From NCBI GenBank assembly GCA_023457895.1, contig JAEXAY010000039.1, forward strand, positions 1 to 64,000: 64,000 bases of DNA. The letters run 5' to 3'. A model generated the notes under the pieces. The model was given only the letters and a program-made list of their open reading frames with translations. It made no database searches and had not been told where the DNA came from. The DNA comes from Pseudomonadota bacterium. Its GTDB lineage: Bacteria; Pseudomonadota; Alphaproteobacteria; Sphingomonadales; Sphingomonadaceae. Positions 44,681 through 53,207 of this stretch are shown here, piece after piece. Made by a program: the position numbers and the translations under genes. How positions within the stretch are numbered: position 1 is the stretch's first letter; each line of letters opens with the position of its first letter.

Positions 44681-45925
44681 TCACTCGGCCTTCATCGTGT
44701 AGCGGATCGGCAAGCGCTTGAGCCCGCCTGTGAAGTTGGTGCGGACCCACACCGGCTCGCCCGCCAGCTCGACGCTTTCGACCCGCCGCCCGATTTCGCG
44801 GAACAGCGCAATCACCTCCATCTCGGCCAATATTCGCCCGAGGCAATGGTGCACGCCATAGCCGAAGCCGACATGGCGGTTGGGCTTGCGGGTGATGTCG
44901 AACTTGTAGGGTTCGTCGAAGATACGCTCGTCGCGGTTGGCGGCGGCGTAGAACAGGCAGACGCTCTCGCCTGCCTTGATCGGCTGGCCGGCGACCTCGG
45001 TGTCGGCGGTGGCGGTGCGCATCATGTGCCGCACCGGCGAGGCCCAGCGGAAAATCTCGTCCGCCGCGGTGACGGCCATCGTCTCCGGATCGTGCTTGAG
45101 CAAGGCAAACTGGTCGGGGTTCTTGGCGAACTGCATCATGCCGACGCCGACGCTTGAACTGGTGGTGTCGTGCCCCGCGGTCGCCAGCAGCAAGCCATAG
45201 GCGAGCGCATCGAGCGGCGGCATCGGCTCGCCGTCGATAGTCGAGTTGGCGACCAGCGACATGAGATCGTCGGTCGGTTTTTCCCGCCGCTCCTGTAATA
45301 TGCCGCCCAGATAGAAGAAGAAATGCTGCGCGGTCTCTAGGCCGAAATCGCCCGAACGCTGAAGCTCGGGATCCATCGCGCCGAACAGCTCCTGGGTGAG
45401 CTTCAGCACCAGCGGCGCATCGCTGTCGGGCAGGCCGAGCAGTGTCGTGATCATCACCAGCGGATAGGTGAGCGCGATATCGTCGGCGAAATCGCACGTT
45501 CCGCCCATCGCCTCCATCTTGTCGACATAATCGCTGGCCAGCGCGGCCATCCGCTCCTCGAGCTGTTTCAGCGCGCGCGGAGTGAACCAGCTTTGCGCGA
45601 CCTGGCGGTATTTGCGGTGGTCGGGCTGATCCATGTCGATCAGCGTGCGGACGAAGCCATAGCGCTTGCCGAACATTTCGATCGTCTTGTCCTCGATATC
45701 GGTCGGGACTAGCGTGACGCGCGGCTCGTTGATCCACAGCTGCGGGTCGCTTTCAATCTGTTGGATTTCGGGCTGACCAAAAATACCCCAGAAAGGACGA
45801 TATTCATCATGGTGAATCCAGTGGATCGGTCCCTTTTGCCGCAGTTCCCGGAAGCGGCCAGAGATCAGCTCCTCGTCCGTATAAACCGACGGCGACACCA
45901 CATCGATTTCCACAGCCTGCCGCAT
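44681..45925 (-). CDS. cytochrome P450
   Basis: 414 residues. AGHDTT in the I helix near 252, ExxR (EIFR) near 291, haem loop GFGYGVHHCLG with the Cys near 360. The N-terminal half contains FWGIFGQPEIQQIESDP and KRYGFVRTLIDMDQPDH, the latter typical of bacterial P450s acting on terpenoids and steroids. GGGAG precedes the ATG. First gene of the operon leading to the flavoprotein, SnoaL and SDR; divergent from the TonB receptor across operator copy D. No ferredoxin gene adjacent. Confidence 0.92.
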   Translation of the reverse strand: MRQAVEIDVVSPSVYTDEELISGRFRELRQKGPIHWIHHDEYRPFWGIFGQPEIQQIESDPQLWINEPRVTLVPTDIEDKTIEMFGKRYGFVRTLIDMDQPDHRKYRQVAQSWFTPRALKQLEERMAALASDYVDKMEAMGGTCDFADDIALTYPLVMITTLLGLPDSDAPLVLKLTQELFGAMDPELQRSGDFGLETAQHFFFYLGGILQERREKPTDDLMSLVANSTIDGEPMPPLDALAYGLLLATAGHDTTSSSVGVGMMQFAKNPDQFALLKHDPETMAVTAADEIFRWASPVRHMMRTATADTEVAGQPIKAGESVCLFYAAANRDERIFDEPYKFDITRKPNRHVGFGYGVHHCLGRILAEMEVIALFREIGRRVESVELAGEPVWVRTNFTGGLKRLPIRYTMKAE

Positions 45926-46061
45926 CCACCTTCTCCCATCCCGATTCTTGACGCCAGCACTTTGGCCTCCGGCGTCTTATCGACGCAATCTGTTACTAAA
46001 TTGCAACGACAATCAAGCTTTTGATTCCGCATATCGAATAATTTATTGATTTACGACCTGC

Positions 46062-46097
46062 AATTGCGTAATTCTTCTGTCATGTTATTACGGACAT
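46062..46097. promoter_or_regulatory. dyad operator, copy D (AATTGCGT-N20-ACGGACAT)
   Basis: Cores GCGT (46066-46069) and ACGG (46090-46093) lie exactly 20 bp apart in the 202-bp gap between the P450 and the TonB receptor. The right half is one base off the ACGC core. An overlapping palindrome, ATTACGGAC-ATTA-GTCCATAAT (46087-46108), follows and covers the likely -10 region of the receptor gene. Confidence 0.6.
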
Positions 46098-46127
46098 TAG
46101 TCCATAATGGGTCAGGAGATGGATAAA

Positions 46128-48476
46128 ATGCGTTATGTTCGGTATGGTGTGGCCCTTGGCGCTGTTGCAATGGCACTGGCTGCCACGCCCGCCTTGGCAC
46201 AAACGGCTGAAACCGATGCTGCGGCGACAGCGCAGGAAGAAGACACCTCGGGCATCGGCGATATTGTCGTGACGGCGCAAAAACGTTCGGAAAATGTCCA
46301 GAAAGTTCCGATTGCTATTTCGGCCGTAACCGGACAGTTCCTCGAAAGCCGCGAGATCACTTCGATTGACCGGCTTGGCAGCATCGCTCCCAATCTCAAG
46401 ATCGACCGCGCACCGAACAACCGCACCGCGGCCCAGCTGGCGATTCGCGGATCGGTCACGATCAACCCCTCGATCACCTGGGAACCGGCTGTCGGCCTCT
46501 ACATGGACGGTGTCTATATCGCCAAGGTGCAGGGTTCGATTTTCGACGTCGCCGACCTTGAGCGCGTCGAAGTGCTGCGTGGCCCGCAGGGCACGCTTTA
46601 TGGCCGCAACGCACTCGCGGGTGCAATCAACCTTATCACCAAGAAACCGAGCGGCGAACTGGGCGGAAACTTTGAAGTCAGCTACGGCAATTATGACTAT
46701 TGGCGGGCCAAGGGTTCGGTCGATTTGCCCGCTTTTGGACCGGTTTCGATCAAGCTGTCGGGCCAAATCCAGAAACGCGACGGCTTCGTCAAACTGGTTG
46801 ACAATCCATATCCTCAGGCCGCTCTTGCGGGCCGGTCTCCCTATGACGACACCGCGACGCTTAACGGCAAAACCGCCATGGCGCAGGTCCGGATCGAACC
46901 GACCGACACGCTCACGCTCGATTATACCTTCGACTGGTCGAATTATAAGCAGCGTCCAGACTTCCCCCAACTGGTCCAGATGGCGGACATATTTGGCCCG
47001 GCCGTTCCGGCCCATCTTTATGTCACTCCGCGCGAGCGCGTCAAAACGGGGAGCCTTAATGCCAATCCCATCTATGAAAAATCGCGTGCCCATGGCCATT
47101 CGCTGACCGCCGCGCTCGACATTGGTGATGCAACCCTCAAGTCGATCACTGCGCTGCGCAAGCTCAAGTGGAACGACCGGCTGGATCTCGATGGTACGCC
47201 GCTCGACCTTGCCTATACCGGTCGCGATACTGATTTTAAGGCTTTTAGTCAGGAACTGCAGTTAACCGGCACTGCGGTTGACGAACGGCTCAACTATGTG
47301 CTGGGCGCATTTTATTATGATGAAAAGGCCGAAACCAAGGGCCCCCAGCGCTTCTTCGGCTTGTTCGAGCCTTTTGGCGCAGCCTCGATCTTGCAATCCG
47401 ATCAGGGCACCAAGACCGAAGCGTGGGCCGCCTACGCCCAAGCCGACTTCAAGATTACCGACGCGCTCAAATTGACGGCAGGTTTGCGCTATACGCATGA
47501 GGTCAAGGACGCCATGCGCTATTTCCAGATCAAGTCGGATGCCGCGATTCCGGCGGCCTATTTGCCGATGACCGTGGCCGACATCAAATATGGTGATGTG
47601 CCTAAGGCGAAATACAACAACCTCAGCCCGGCGGCGACGCTCAGCTATGAGTTCACCCCGGATATTTCGGCCTATGCCCGCTTTGCCAAGGGTTTCAAGT
47701 CAGGCGGCTTCAACGGCGAGACCAACAAGTTTGTCGCACCGACGGCGGATTGCCCGAGCGGCGTCGCCGAATATTGCGATCCCTATCGTCCGGAGAAGGT
47801 CGACAGCTATGAAATCGGACTGAAGACACGTTTGCTGGACCGCGCGCTGACCTTCAATCTTGCCGCCTTCTACGACAAGCACAAGGACATCCAGCTGTCG
47901 ATCTTCGAAGCCGGTCTTGGCGCAGCATCGGTCGTCCGCAACGCCGCTTCCGCGACCATCAAGGGGCTCGAACTCGAATTTGTGGCGCGCCCCGCCGATT
48001 TCTTTACGGTCAACGGGTCGTTCGCCCTGCTCGACGCTAAGTATGACAGCTACATCGATGCCGGCGTCGACGTGAGTAACAATCGCGCCTTCCCGCACAC
48101 GCCCAAATACACCGCCGCGCTCGGCTTCGATTGGCGCGTCATCGAAGGCGACTGGGGACGTTTCAACCTCAACGGCGATCTCAATTTTGTTTCGAAATAT
48201 TTCACCTTCCCTTATGCGCTCGTTCCGGTGGCGGTAACGGATAACGATGCTCGAAACACCCAGTCGCCGGGCCGGACGATCGTCAATATGAGCGGGCAGT
48301 TCGCCGATATCGATATCGGCGGCGCCAAGACCTCGCTCAGTCTGTGGGTGCGTAACCTGACCAATGAGAAGGCTCCGGCCAACTTCATCGATTTCGGTGC
48401 CGGGTTCGGCGGACTGACCGTGGCCTTCTTCCCCGATCCGCGCACCTATGGCGCAACCCTCGGGTTCCGTTTCTGA
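46128..48476 (+). CDS. TonB-dependent outer-membrane receptor
   Basis: 782 residues from ATG 46128, preceded by AGGAG with 9-bp spacing; upstream in-frame ATGs at 46107 and 46119 would spoil the signal peptide. Signal sequence to about residue 25 (ATPALAQ), TonB box DIVVTAQKR, plug domain (about 55-170, with VEVLRGPQGTLYGRNALAG) and a 22-strand barrel ending in the aromatic GATLGFRF. Brings a large or poorly soluble substrate through the outer membrane by TonB energy. It heads the operon with the AhpD-like and Baeyer-Villiger genes, so probably imports the cluster's substrate. Confidence 0.93.
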   Translation: MRYVRYGVALGAVAMALAATPALAQTAETDAAATAQEEDTSGIGDIVVTAQKRSENVQKVPIAISAVTGQFLESREITSIDRLGSIAPNLKIDRAPNNRTAAQLAIRGSVTINPSITWEPAVGLYMDGVYIAKVQGSIFDVADLERVEVLRGPQGTLYGRNALAGAINLITKKPSGELGGNFEVSYGNYDYWRAKGSVDLPAFGPVSIKLSGQIQKRDGFVKLVDNPYPQAALAGRSPYDDTATLNGKTAMAQVRIEPTDTLTLDYTFDWSNYKQRPDFPQLVQMADIFGPAVPAHLYVTPRERVKTGSLNANPIYEKSRAHGHSLTAALDIGDATLKSITALRKLKWNDRLDLDGTPLDLAYTGRDTDFKAFSQELQLTGTAVDERLNYVLGAFYYDEKAETKGPQRFFGLFEPFGAASILQSDQGTKTEAWAAYAQADFKITDALKLTAGLRYTHEVKDAMRYFQIKSDAAIPAAYLPMTVADIKYGDVPKAKYNNLSPAATLSYEFTPDISAYARFAKGFKSGGFNGETNKFVAPTADCPSGVAEYCDPYRPEKVDSYEIGLKTRLLDRALTFNLAAFYDKHKDIQLSIFEAGLGAASVVRNAASATIKGLELEFVARPADFFTVNGSFALLDAKYDSYIDAGVDVSNNRAFPHTPKYTAALGFDWRVIEGDWGRFNLNGDLNFVSKYFTFPYALVPVAVTDNDARNTQSPGRTIVNMSGQFADIDIGGAKTSLSLWVRNLTNEKAPANFIDFGAGFGGLTVAFFPDPRTYGATLGFRF

Positions 48477-49015
48477 TGCGTGTTGCGCTGCCGCAAGGCT
48501 CGGGTCCAATCCCGAGCCTCGCGCCGGCCTATTCCGCCGAGATCATCCGCGCGAGTGACGGTTTTGCACGCGCGGTCTATCAGCATTCGATCCTGCCGTT
48601 GCGGGTGTTCGAGGCGGCGCGTATCGCCACCGCGGTTATCAATGGTTGCACCATCTGCATGAACTGGCGTACCGCGCGCGACGCGGAGTTCATGGGGCTG
48701 AAGGATGCGGTCAGGGGACGCGGTCCCGAACCCGACGAGGCCTTTTATCAGGCTGTACTCGCCGGCCGCGACGATTATCTTGACGCGCGCGAGGCGCTCG
48801 CCGCGCGCTACGCCCGCAGCATGGGCCAGGACCCGCGCGGCCTTGCCACCGACGAAGCGCTATGGGCCGAGATGAAACAGCGTTTCTCCGACGCGGAAAT
48901 CGTCGACCTTACCTATTCGCTCGCGGCCTGGATGGGTCTTGGCCGCGTCGCGCATGTGCTCGGCATCGATGCCGCCTGCGCCATCCCCACGCACCAGACC
49001 AAGGAACCAGCCTGA
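48476..49015 (+). CDS. carboxymuconolactone decarboxylase/AhpD-like protein
   Basis: 179 residues, all-helical AhpD-type fold. The core motif INGCTICMNWRTARD (about 56-70) has the CxxC and downstream residues found in this superfamily, whose members act as peroxidases, decarboxylases or unknown. The ATG overlaps the receptor's TGA (TGATG). Start and function are coupled to the next gene, a Baeyer-Villiger monooxygenase, 1 bp away. A role in handling reactive or lactone intermediates is possible but not shown. Confidence 0.8.
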   Translation: MRVALPQGSGPIPSLAPAYSAEIIRASDGFARAVYQHSILPLRVFEAARIATAVINGCTICMNWRTARDAEFMGLKDAVRGRGPEPDEAFYQAVLAGRDDYLDAREALAARYARSMGQDPRGLATDEALWAEMKQRFSDAEIVDLTYSLAAWMGLGRVAHVLGIDAACAIPTHQTKEPA

Positions 49016-49016
49016 C

Positions 49017-50468
49017 ATGTCCGAACCCCGCTACATCATTCTCGGCGCCGGCATGTCCGGCATTCTCGCTGCGATCAAGCTGAAGGAAGCGGGGCACACC
49101 GCGATCACCGTCTATGAAAAGGCCGATCGTATCGGCGGCACCTGGCGCGAAAACACCTATCCCGGCCTCACCTGCGACGTGCCGGCGCACGCCTATACCT
49201 ATTCCTTCGCGCCAAACGCCGAATGGTCGGCCTATCTCGTCGGCGGCGGCGAGATCCAGGATTATTTCGAGAAGGTCGTCGATGACCATGGCATCCGCCC
49301 GCTGATCCGCTTCAACGAGGAAGTGGTGCGCTGCGAGTGGAAGGACGACGTCTGGGAGGTCACCACGAGCAAGGGCACGGTCGATCACGCCGAGTTCGTG
49401 ATCGCTGCGACCGGTGTGCTGCACGTCCCCCGCTACCCGGACATTCCCGGACTCGACAGCTTCAAGGGCGCCAAGTTCCATACTGCCCGCTGGGATCATA
49501 GCGTCGCGCTCGACGGCAAGCGCATCGGCGTGGTCGGCAACGGCTCGACCGGCGTCCAGCTCGTCAGCGAACTCGGCAAGCGCGGGCTCGACGTCGTCCA
49601 TTTCCAGCGCTCGCCGCAATGGGTCTTCCCCTACCCCAATTTCGCCTACACCGAGGAAGACAAGCAACGCTTCCGCGACAGCGTGGAAGCGATCGACGCG
49701 GTGCGCTATCACCCCGACTATCTGGCCGCGATCAACCGCTTCACCAGCGGCGCGGTCGATATCGAGTCCGACCAGATGCACGAAATCGAGGATATCTGCC
49801 TCAAGAACCTCGAAGACAGCGTGCGCGATCCGGTGCTGAAAGAAAAGCTGCGGCCCAACTATCGAGCGGCGTGCAAGCGGCTCATCTATTCGGCCGACTA
49901 TTATGAAGTCGCCCAGCAGCCCAATGTCGAAACCATCGTGTGCGGCATCAAGGAAGTGCAGCCCGACGGCATCCTCGACAATGAGGGCAATTTCCACCCG
50001 CTCGATATCCTCGTGCTCGCAACCGGCTTCCACACTGACCGCTTCGTGCGTCCGGTCGAGGTGATCGGTCGCAATGGCTGGACGCTCGAAAAGGCGTGGG
50101 CGGAACGCTGCGTCGGCTATTATGCGATCTCAATCCCCGACTTCCCCAATTTCTTCATGCTCAACGGCCCCACCTCGCCGGTCGGCAATTTCTCGCTGAT
50201 CGACGTCGCCGAGCGGCAATGGGGCTATATCGAACAGCTGATGAACCGGGTCAGCGACGGCAATGCCCACGGCATCTCGGCGACCCACGACGCGCTGGCC
50301 GAATATGAGGGCCGCCGCATCAAGGCCGCCAAGGCCAGCATCTTCGGATCGGGCTGCACCAGCTGGTATCTCGACAAGCAGGGTGTGCCGATCACCTGGC
50401 CGTGGGATTACAACACCTTTGCCGAAGTCATGGCCAAACCCGACTTCGACGCGTTCGAGGTCGTCTGA
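49017..50468 (+). CDS. Baeyer-Villiger-type flavin monooxygenase
   Basis: 483 residues, FAD plus NADPH. First Rossmann motif ILGAGMSGILAAIKL (7-21); the type I BVMO fingerprint FxGxxxHxxxWD is FKGAKFHTARWD (about 147-158); second Rossmann motif VVGNGSTGVQL (about 168-178); ATG motif VLATGFHTD near 340. It would insert oxygen beside a ketone to give an ester or lactone, for example opening a ring or removing an acyl side chain. It is about 50 residues shorter than cyclohexanone monooxygenase. Last gene of the TonB operon. Confidence 0.9.
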   Translation: MSEPRYIILGAGMSGILAAIKLKEAGHTAITVYEKADRIGGTWRENTYPGLTCDVPAHAYTYSFAPNAEWSAYLVGGGEIQDYFEKVVDDHGIRPLIRFNEEVVRCEWKDDVWEVTTSKGTVDHAEFVIAATGVLHVPRYPDIPGLDSFKGAKFHTARWDHSVALDGKRIGVVGNGSTGVQLVSELGKRGLDVVHFQRSPQWVFPYPNFAYTEEDKQRFRDSVEAIDAVRYHPDYLAAINRFTSGAVDIESDQMHEIEDICLKNLEDSVRDPVLKEKLRPNYRAACKRLIYSADYYEVAQQPNVETIVCGIKEVQPDGILDNEGNFHPLDILVLATGFHTDRFVRPVEVIGRNGWTLEKAWAERCVGYYAISIPDFPNFFMLNGPTSPVGNFSLIDVAERQWGYIEQLMNRVSDGNAHGISATHDALAEYEGRRIKAAKASIFGSGCTSWYLDKQGVPITWPWDYNTFAEVMAKPDFDAFEVV

Positions 50469-50500
50469 AATATTCAGCGAATAGCCAACAGGGGGCTATA

Positions 50501-50525
50501 GGGAGGCGGGCTCAGCCCGCCTCCC
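50501..50525. terminator. bidirectional hairpin terminator
   Basis: A perfect 11-bp stem (GGGAGGCGGGC and its complement) with a 3-base loop between the convergent Baeyer-Villiger and SnoaL genes. The loop TCA is the SnoaL stop codon on the minus strand. No long T run follows, so termination strength is uncertain. Confidence 0.65.
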
Positions 50526-51033
50526 CGAATGCTGCCGGAGGATCGCCCATCACCTGCGTCGTCACCTGCCCGGCTTCATCGACGCTCTGGATCAGGCAGC
50601 TCACCCGCCGGGTTTTCGTTTCGGCAATCCACCAGCGCCCGCCCTGCTTCACATAGACATCGTCATATTCAACGCCCATGTGCGTCAGCGCGCGGCCGGT
50701 GAGGTTGATATTGTGGAAATAGAGCGACCATTGGCCGGTCGCGCGTTCGTCGCTTTCAAAGCTGATGATGCCGTTGGCGCCGTGGTGGATATCATAGATG
50801 CCAGGCGCGCACCCCATCTGCGCATAGATATCGACAAAGGCGTCGCGATTGTCGAACGGCGGGAATCCGTCATAGGCAATCACCGCGCCCTGCGGCAGCA
50901 GCGTGTCGCGCACGGTTTCCGGATCCTTGGTATCGCACGCACGCAGATAGCGCGCCTTCAGATCGCGGATCGCGCGATCATCCTCGAGCCGCTGGATGCG
51001 CGAGGCCAACAGGCTGATTTCAGTGTCGTTCAT
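50512..51033 (-). CDS. SnoaL-fold protein resembling bile-acid 7alpha-dehydratase
   Basis: 173 residues. Of the five SnoaL proteins here it looks most like BaiE: an N-terminal coil IQRLEDDRAIRDLKARYLRA ending in a Tyr and Asp five residues apart (RYLRACD), HHGANGIISF giving a His at the position of the catalytic His of BaiE, GQWSLYFHNI, and YDDVYVKQGGRWWIAETKTRR closing the cone. A dehydration that removes a hydroxyl beta to an enone carbonyl is the best guess. Transcribed alone, divergent from the SDR at 51110 across operator copy A. Confidence 0.75.
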   Translation of the reverse strand: MNDTEISLLASRIQRLEDDRAIRDLKARYLRACDTKDPETVRDTLLPQGAVIAYDGFPPFDNRDAFVDIYAQMGCAPGIYDIHHGANGIISFESDERATGQWSLYFHNINLTGRALTHMGVEYDDVYVKQGGRWWIAETKTRRVSCLIQSVDEAGQVTTQVMGDPPAAFGEAG

Positions 51034-51051
51034 CGCTTGCTCTCCTTTTTA

Positions 51052-51087
51052 ATTTGCGTAATGTTTGCACCAAAGTTTTACGCAAAT
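51052..51087. promoter_or_regulatory. dyad operator, perfect copy A (ATTTGCGT-N20-ACGCAAAT)
   Basis: Both 8-bp arms are exact reverse complements and the symmetry extends to 10 bp with the flanking AA/TT (51052-51061 and 51078-51087). It fills most of the 76-bp gap between the divergent SnoaL (51033) and SDR (51110) starts. The same arms and spacing recur at 59711-59746. Confidence 0.8.
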
Positions 51088-51109
51088 CAAAATGATTCGG
51101 GAGATGGGA

Positions 51110-51856
51110 ATGCGTTTTACCGGGAAAAATGTCATCGTCACCGGCGCCGCCTCGGGTATCGGCCGCGCCACCGCCAAGCGGTTCGCGAGCGAAGGCGCGC
51201 ATGTCACCATCGCCGACATCAATGCCGACGGTCTCAAGGAAACCGCCGCGGCGATGGAAGGCGGATCCGCGCTGATCGTCCCCTATGACGCCGCCGACTA
51301 TGACAGTTGCCGCGCGCTGATCGCCGCCGCCACCAAGGGCCGCCCCTTGCACGTCCTCGCCAATGTCGCGGGCATGCTGCAGTGGGGCCCGACGCTCGAT
51401 TTCGACGAGGCGCGGTTCGAAAAAATCCTCTCCGTAAACCTCACCAGCGTCTATGCGCTGTGCCGCGCCGCGCTCCCCCACCTCATCCAGACCAAGGGCA
51501 ATATCGTCAACACCGCCTCGACCGCCGCGCTCCAGGGGATCGCCTATACCGTTGCCTATGCCGCGTCGAAACATGGCGTCGCGGCGATCACCAAGTCGAT
51601 GGCGGTCGAATTCGGGGCGCAGGGCGTGCGCATCAACGCGGTCGCGCCGGGCCATGTCAATACGCCGATGGGCAACAGCGCGCCGCCGCCGGGCGACGTC
51701 AACTGGGATCTCGTTATGCGCAACGCGCCGAAGCTCGTCGACGGCAGCTGCGAACCCGAGGATATTGCCGAGATGATCACCTTCCTCGCCTCCGATCAGG
51801 CGCGCAAGATCACCGGCTCGATCATGACCGTGGACGGCGGCCAGCTCGCGGGATAG
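51110..51856 (+). CDS. short-chain dehydrogenase/reductase
   Basis: 248 residues from ATG 51110, six bases after GGGAG; upstream in-frame ATGs at 51104 and 51092 have worse spacing. TGAASGIGRAT, Asp after strand 2 (IADINADG) pointing to NAD(H), LANVAGMLQWG instead of NNAG, NTASTAA, YAASK, GSIMTVDGG. Transcribed alone. Likely a hydroxysteroid-dehydrogenase-like enzyme of the same regulon because of operator copy A. Confidence 0.88.
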   Translation: MRFTGKNVIVTGAASGIGRATAKRFASEGAHVTIADINADGLKETAAAMEGGSALIVPYDAADYDSCRALIAAATKGRPLHVLANVAGMLQWGPTLDFDEARFEKILSVNLTSVYALCRAALPHLIQTKGNIVNTASTAALQGIAYTVAYAASKHGVAAITKSMAVEFGAQGVRINAVAPGHVNTPMGNSAPPPGDVNWDLVMRNAPKLVDGSCEPEDIAEMITFLASDQARKITGSIMTVDGGQLAG

Positions 51857-52219
51857 CGGGCGCGCGGCGCGGGATTTGCCTGTTCGCCTCCCTCTTTCCG
51901 CCTCCTCGCTGACCCGGTTTAAAAGTTACAAAAGACACAGGGTGTAGCATTTTTTGTTCATGCTCTCCTGTAACCTTTGAGACTTTCGGGGGCCGTTGCG
52001 CCATCTTTCGGGGCGGATGAAGCCGCGTATCCGGACAGTTTATTCGACCCTCAAAAAATTGCGGCGAATTTCGGCCCTCCCTCGCCAGTAAGGATGAAGA
52101 AAAGGTCCGGCGCGATTCGTCAGAACATCAACCGGCGGCTGTAGGACAGTAGAATTTGCGCGGGGGCGAATGCGCGGGTTGCGCAAATCATCGCTCCCCC
52201 TTCGGGAAGAATGGCTGGT
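51857..52219. other. 363-bp region without a supported gene
   Basis: Between the ends of two convergent genes. It is less GC-rich in the middle (51915-51980), has no convincing start with a ribosome site, and no transposase remnant could be recognised. It contains an inverted repeat ATTTGCGC-N19-GCGCAAAT (52154-52188) that resembles the cluster operator but with spacing one base shorter and altered core. It may hold terminators for both flanking genes. Confidence 0.5.
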
Positions 52220-52714
52220 CTACTCCGGGACTGCGAACAGCGCCCACGCCGCTTCTGATCCGTCGAGCTGCCGGTTGACGCGGCGGGCCACGCGCCAGCC
52301 CTCGCCCGTGCGCACCAGTTCCCAGCGGTTGGCGCCGGCGCGCGCCGCCCGATAGCCGCCATCGGGTTCGCGCAGGAACACGACCGAATGATTGCGCGCC
52401 GTCGCCCGGTCGCCATCAAGCTCGATCACCGGAGCACTCAGCACATGGGCGACGCCCTGCGCCATCCACGCGCGGTGGCCGTCATTGTCGATCACCTTCA
52501 CAAGGTCCGCGCCGCCAAGCGTTCCCCAGCCAGCGACCTCATAGACGCCATCGGGCGTAAAAAGCGCCGCCACCCCGGCCGCGTCGCCGCCGTCGGCAAG
52601 CGGGCCATAGCTGGCGATCAGCGCGCGGATCGCCTCGATATCCTCGAGCCGCCGCAACCGCGCGGCGGCATCGCCCGCAGACTCACTTCCCGGCAGCGTG
52701 AAGCTCCTCGGCAC
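52220..52714 (-). CDS. SnoaL/NTF2-fold protein
   Basis: 164 residues. RRLEDIEAIRALIASYGPLADGGD holds the Tyr and Asp five residues apart; the candidate His is in VAHVLSAPV. The core is typical of SnoaL_4-like proteins (GDRATARNHSVVFLREPDGG). The ATG lies 32 bp inside the upstream SRPBCC gene, so the two are coupled. Last gene of the long minus-strand operon that starts at 59628. Confidence 0.72.
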   Translation of the reverse strand: MPRSFTLPGSESAGDAAARLRRLEDIEAIRALIASYGPLADGGDAAGVAALFTPDGVYEVAGWGTLGGADLVKVIDNDGHRAWMAQGVAHVLSAPVIELDGDRATARNHSVVFLREPDGGYRAARAGANRWELVRTGEGWRVARRVNRQLDGSEAAWALFAVPE

Positions 52715-53207
52715 GCGCCTTCAGCGCTCGTGCGGTATCGTCGAACGCGCGCTTCACCCAGTCACCGCAGAAGCGCATGACGTGAATGCCATTGGCCCCG
52801 AGAAACGCGTCGGTCGAATGATAGCGGCAGTTCACCGGGCCGGTCGCTTCGATGAACTGGTCGCGCCGCGCCGGATAGGGCCAGAAATCGCTGTGACGCA
52901 GCTCCCAGCTGATCAATTTTTCCGGCTCGATCGCGCAAATATATTCGCAGTTGGGCGCAAGCGTTCCGGGGTTGGCATAATTGACCAGCTTCATGTTGAC
53001 CGGCGCACCCATCTTGAGTTCCGCGTCGGCGCGCACGCAAAAAGGGTTCCACGCGCTGTAATTGGCAAAGTCGGTCAGCACCTCCCACACCACACGCGCC
53101 GGTGCATTAATCTCCACCGTTTCGGAGACGACAACGGTGTCGGGGTCGAAGCCAGAAACCGGATCCTGCTCCAGGGTCGGGGCGTTCTTGGTCCATTCCA
53201 TCGTCAT
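52683..53207 (-). CDS. SRPBCC/START-like domain protein
   Basis: 174 residues with the helix-grip fold signature VSETVEINAPARVVWEVLTD, NYSAWNPFCV and a long C-terminal helix. The fold makes a deep hydrophobic pocket for polyketides, sterols or other lipids, and may act as carrier, cyclase or sensor. Its ATG overlaps the DUF1214 gene stop. In this setting a ligand-binding or hydratase role for a hydrophobic intermediate is plausible but unproven. Confidence 0.82.
   Translation of the reverse strand: MTMEWTKNAPTLEQDPVSGFDPDTVVVSETVEINAPARVVWEVLTDFANYSAWNPFCVRADAELKMGAPVNMKLVNYANPGTLAPNCEYICAIEPEKLISWELRHSDFWPYPARRDQFIEATGPVNCRYHSTDAFLGANGIHVMRFCGDWVKRAFDDTARALKARAEELHAAGK

Noticed and set aside
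42775..44721. Plus-strand open frame of 648 codons opposite the flavoprotein
   Set aside because: Arg/His-rich composition, no motifs, and no ribosome site; a shadow of the minus-strand FAD gene.
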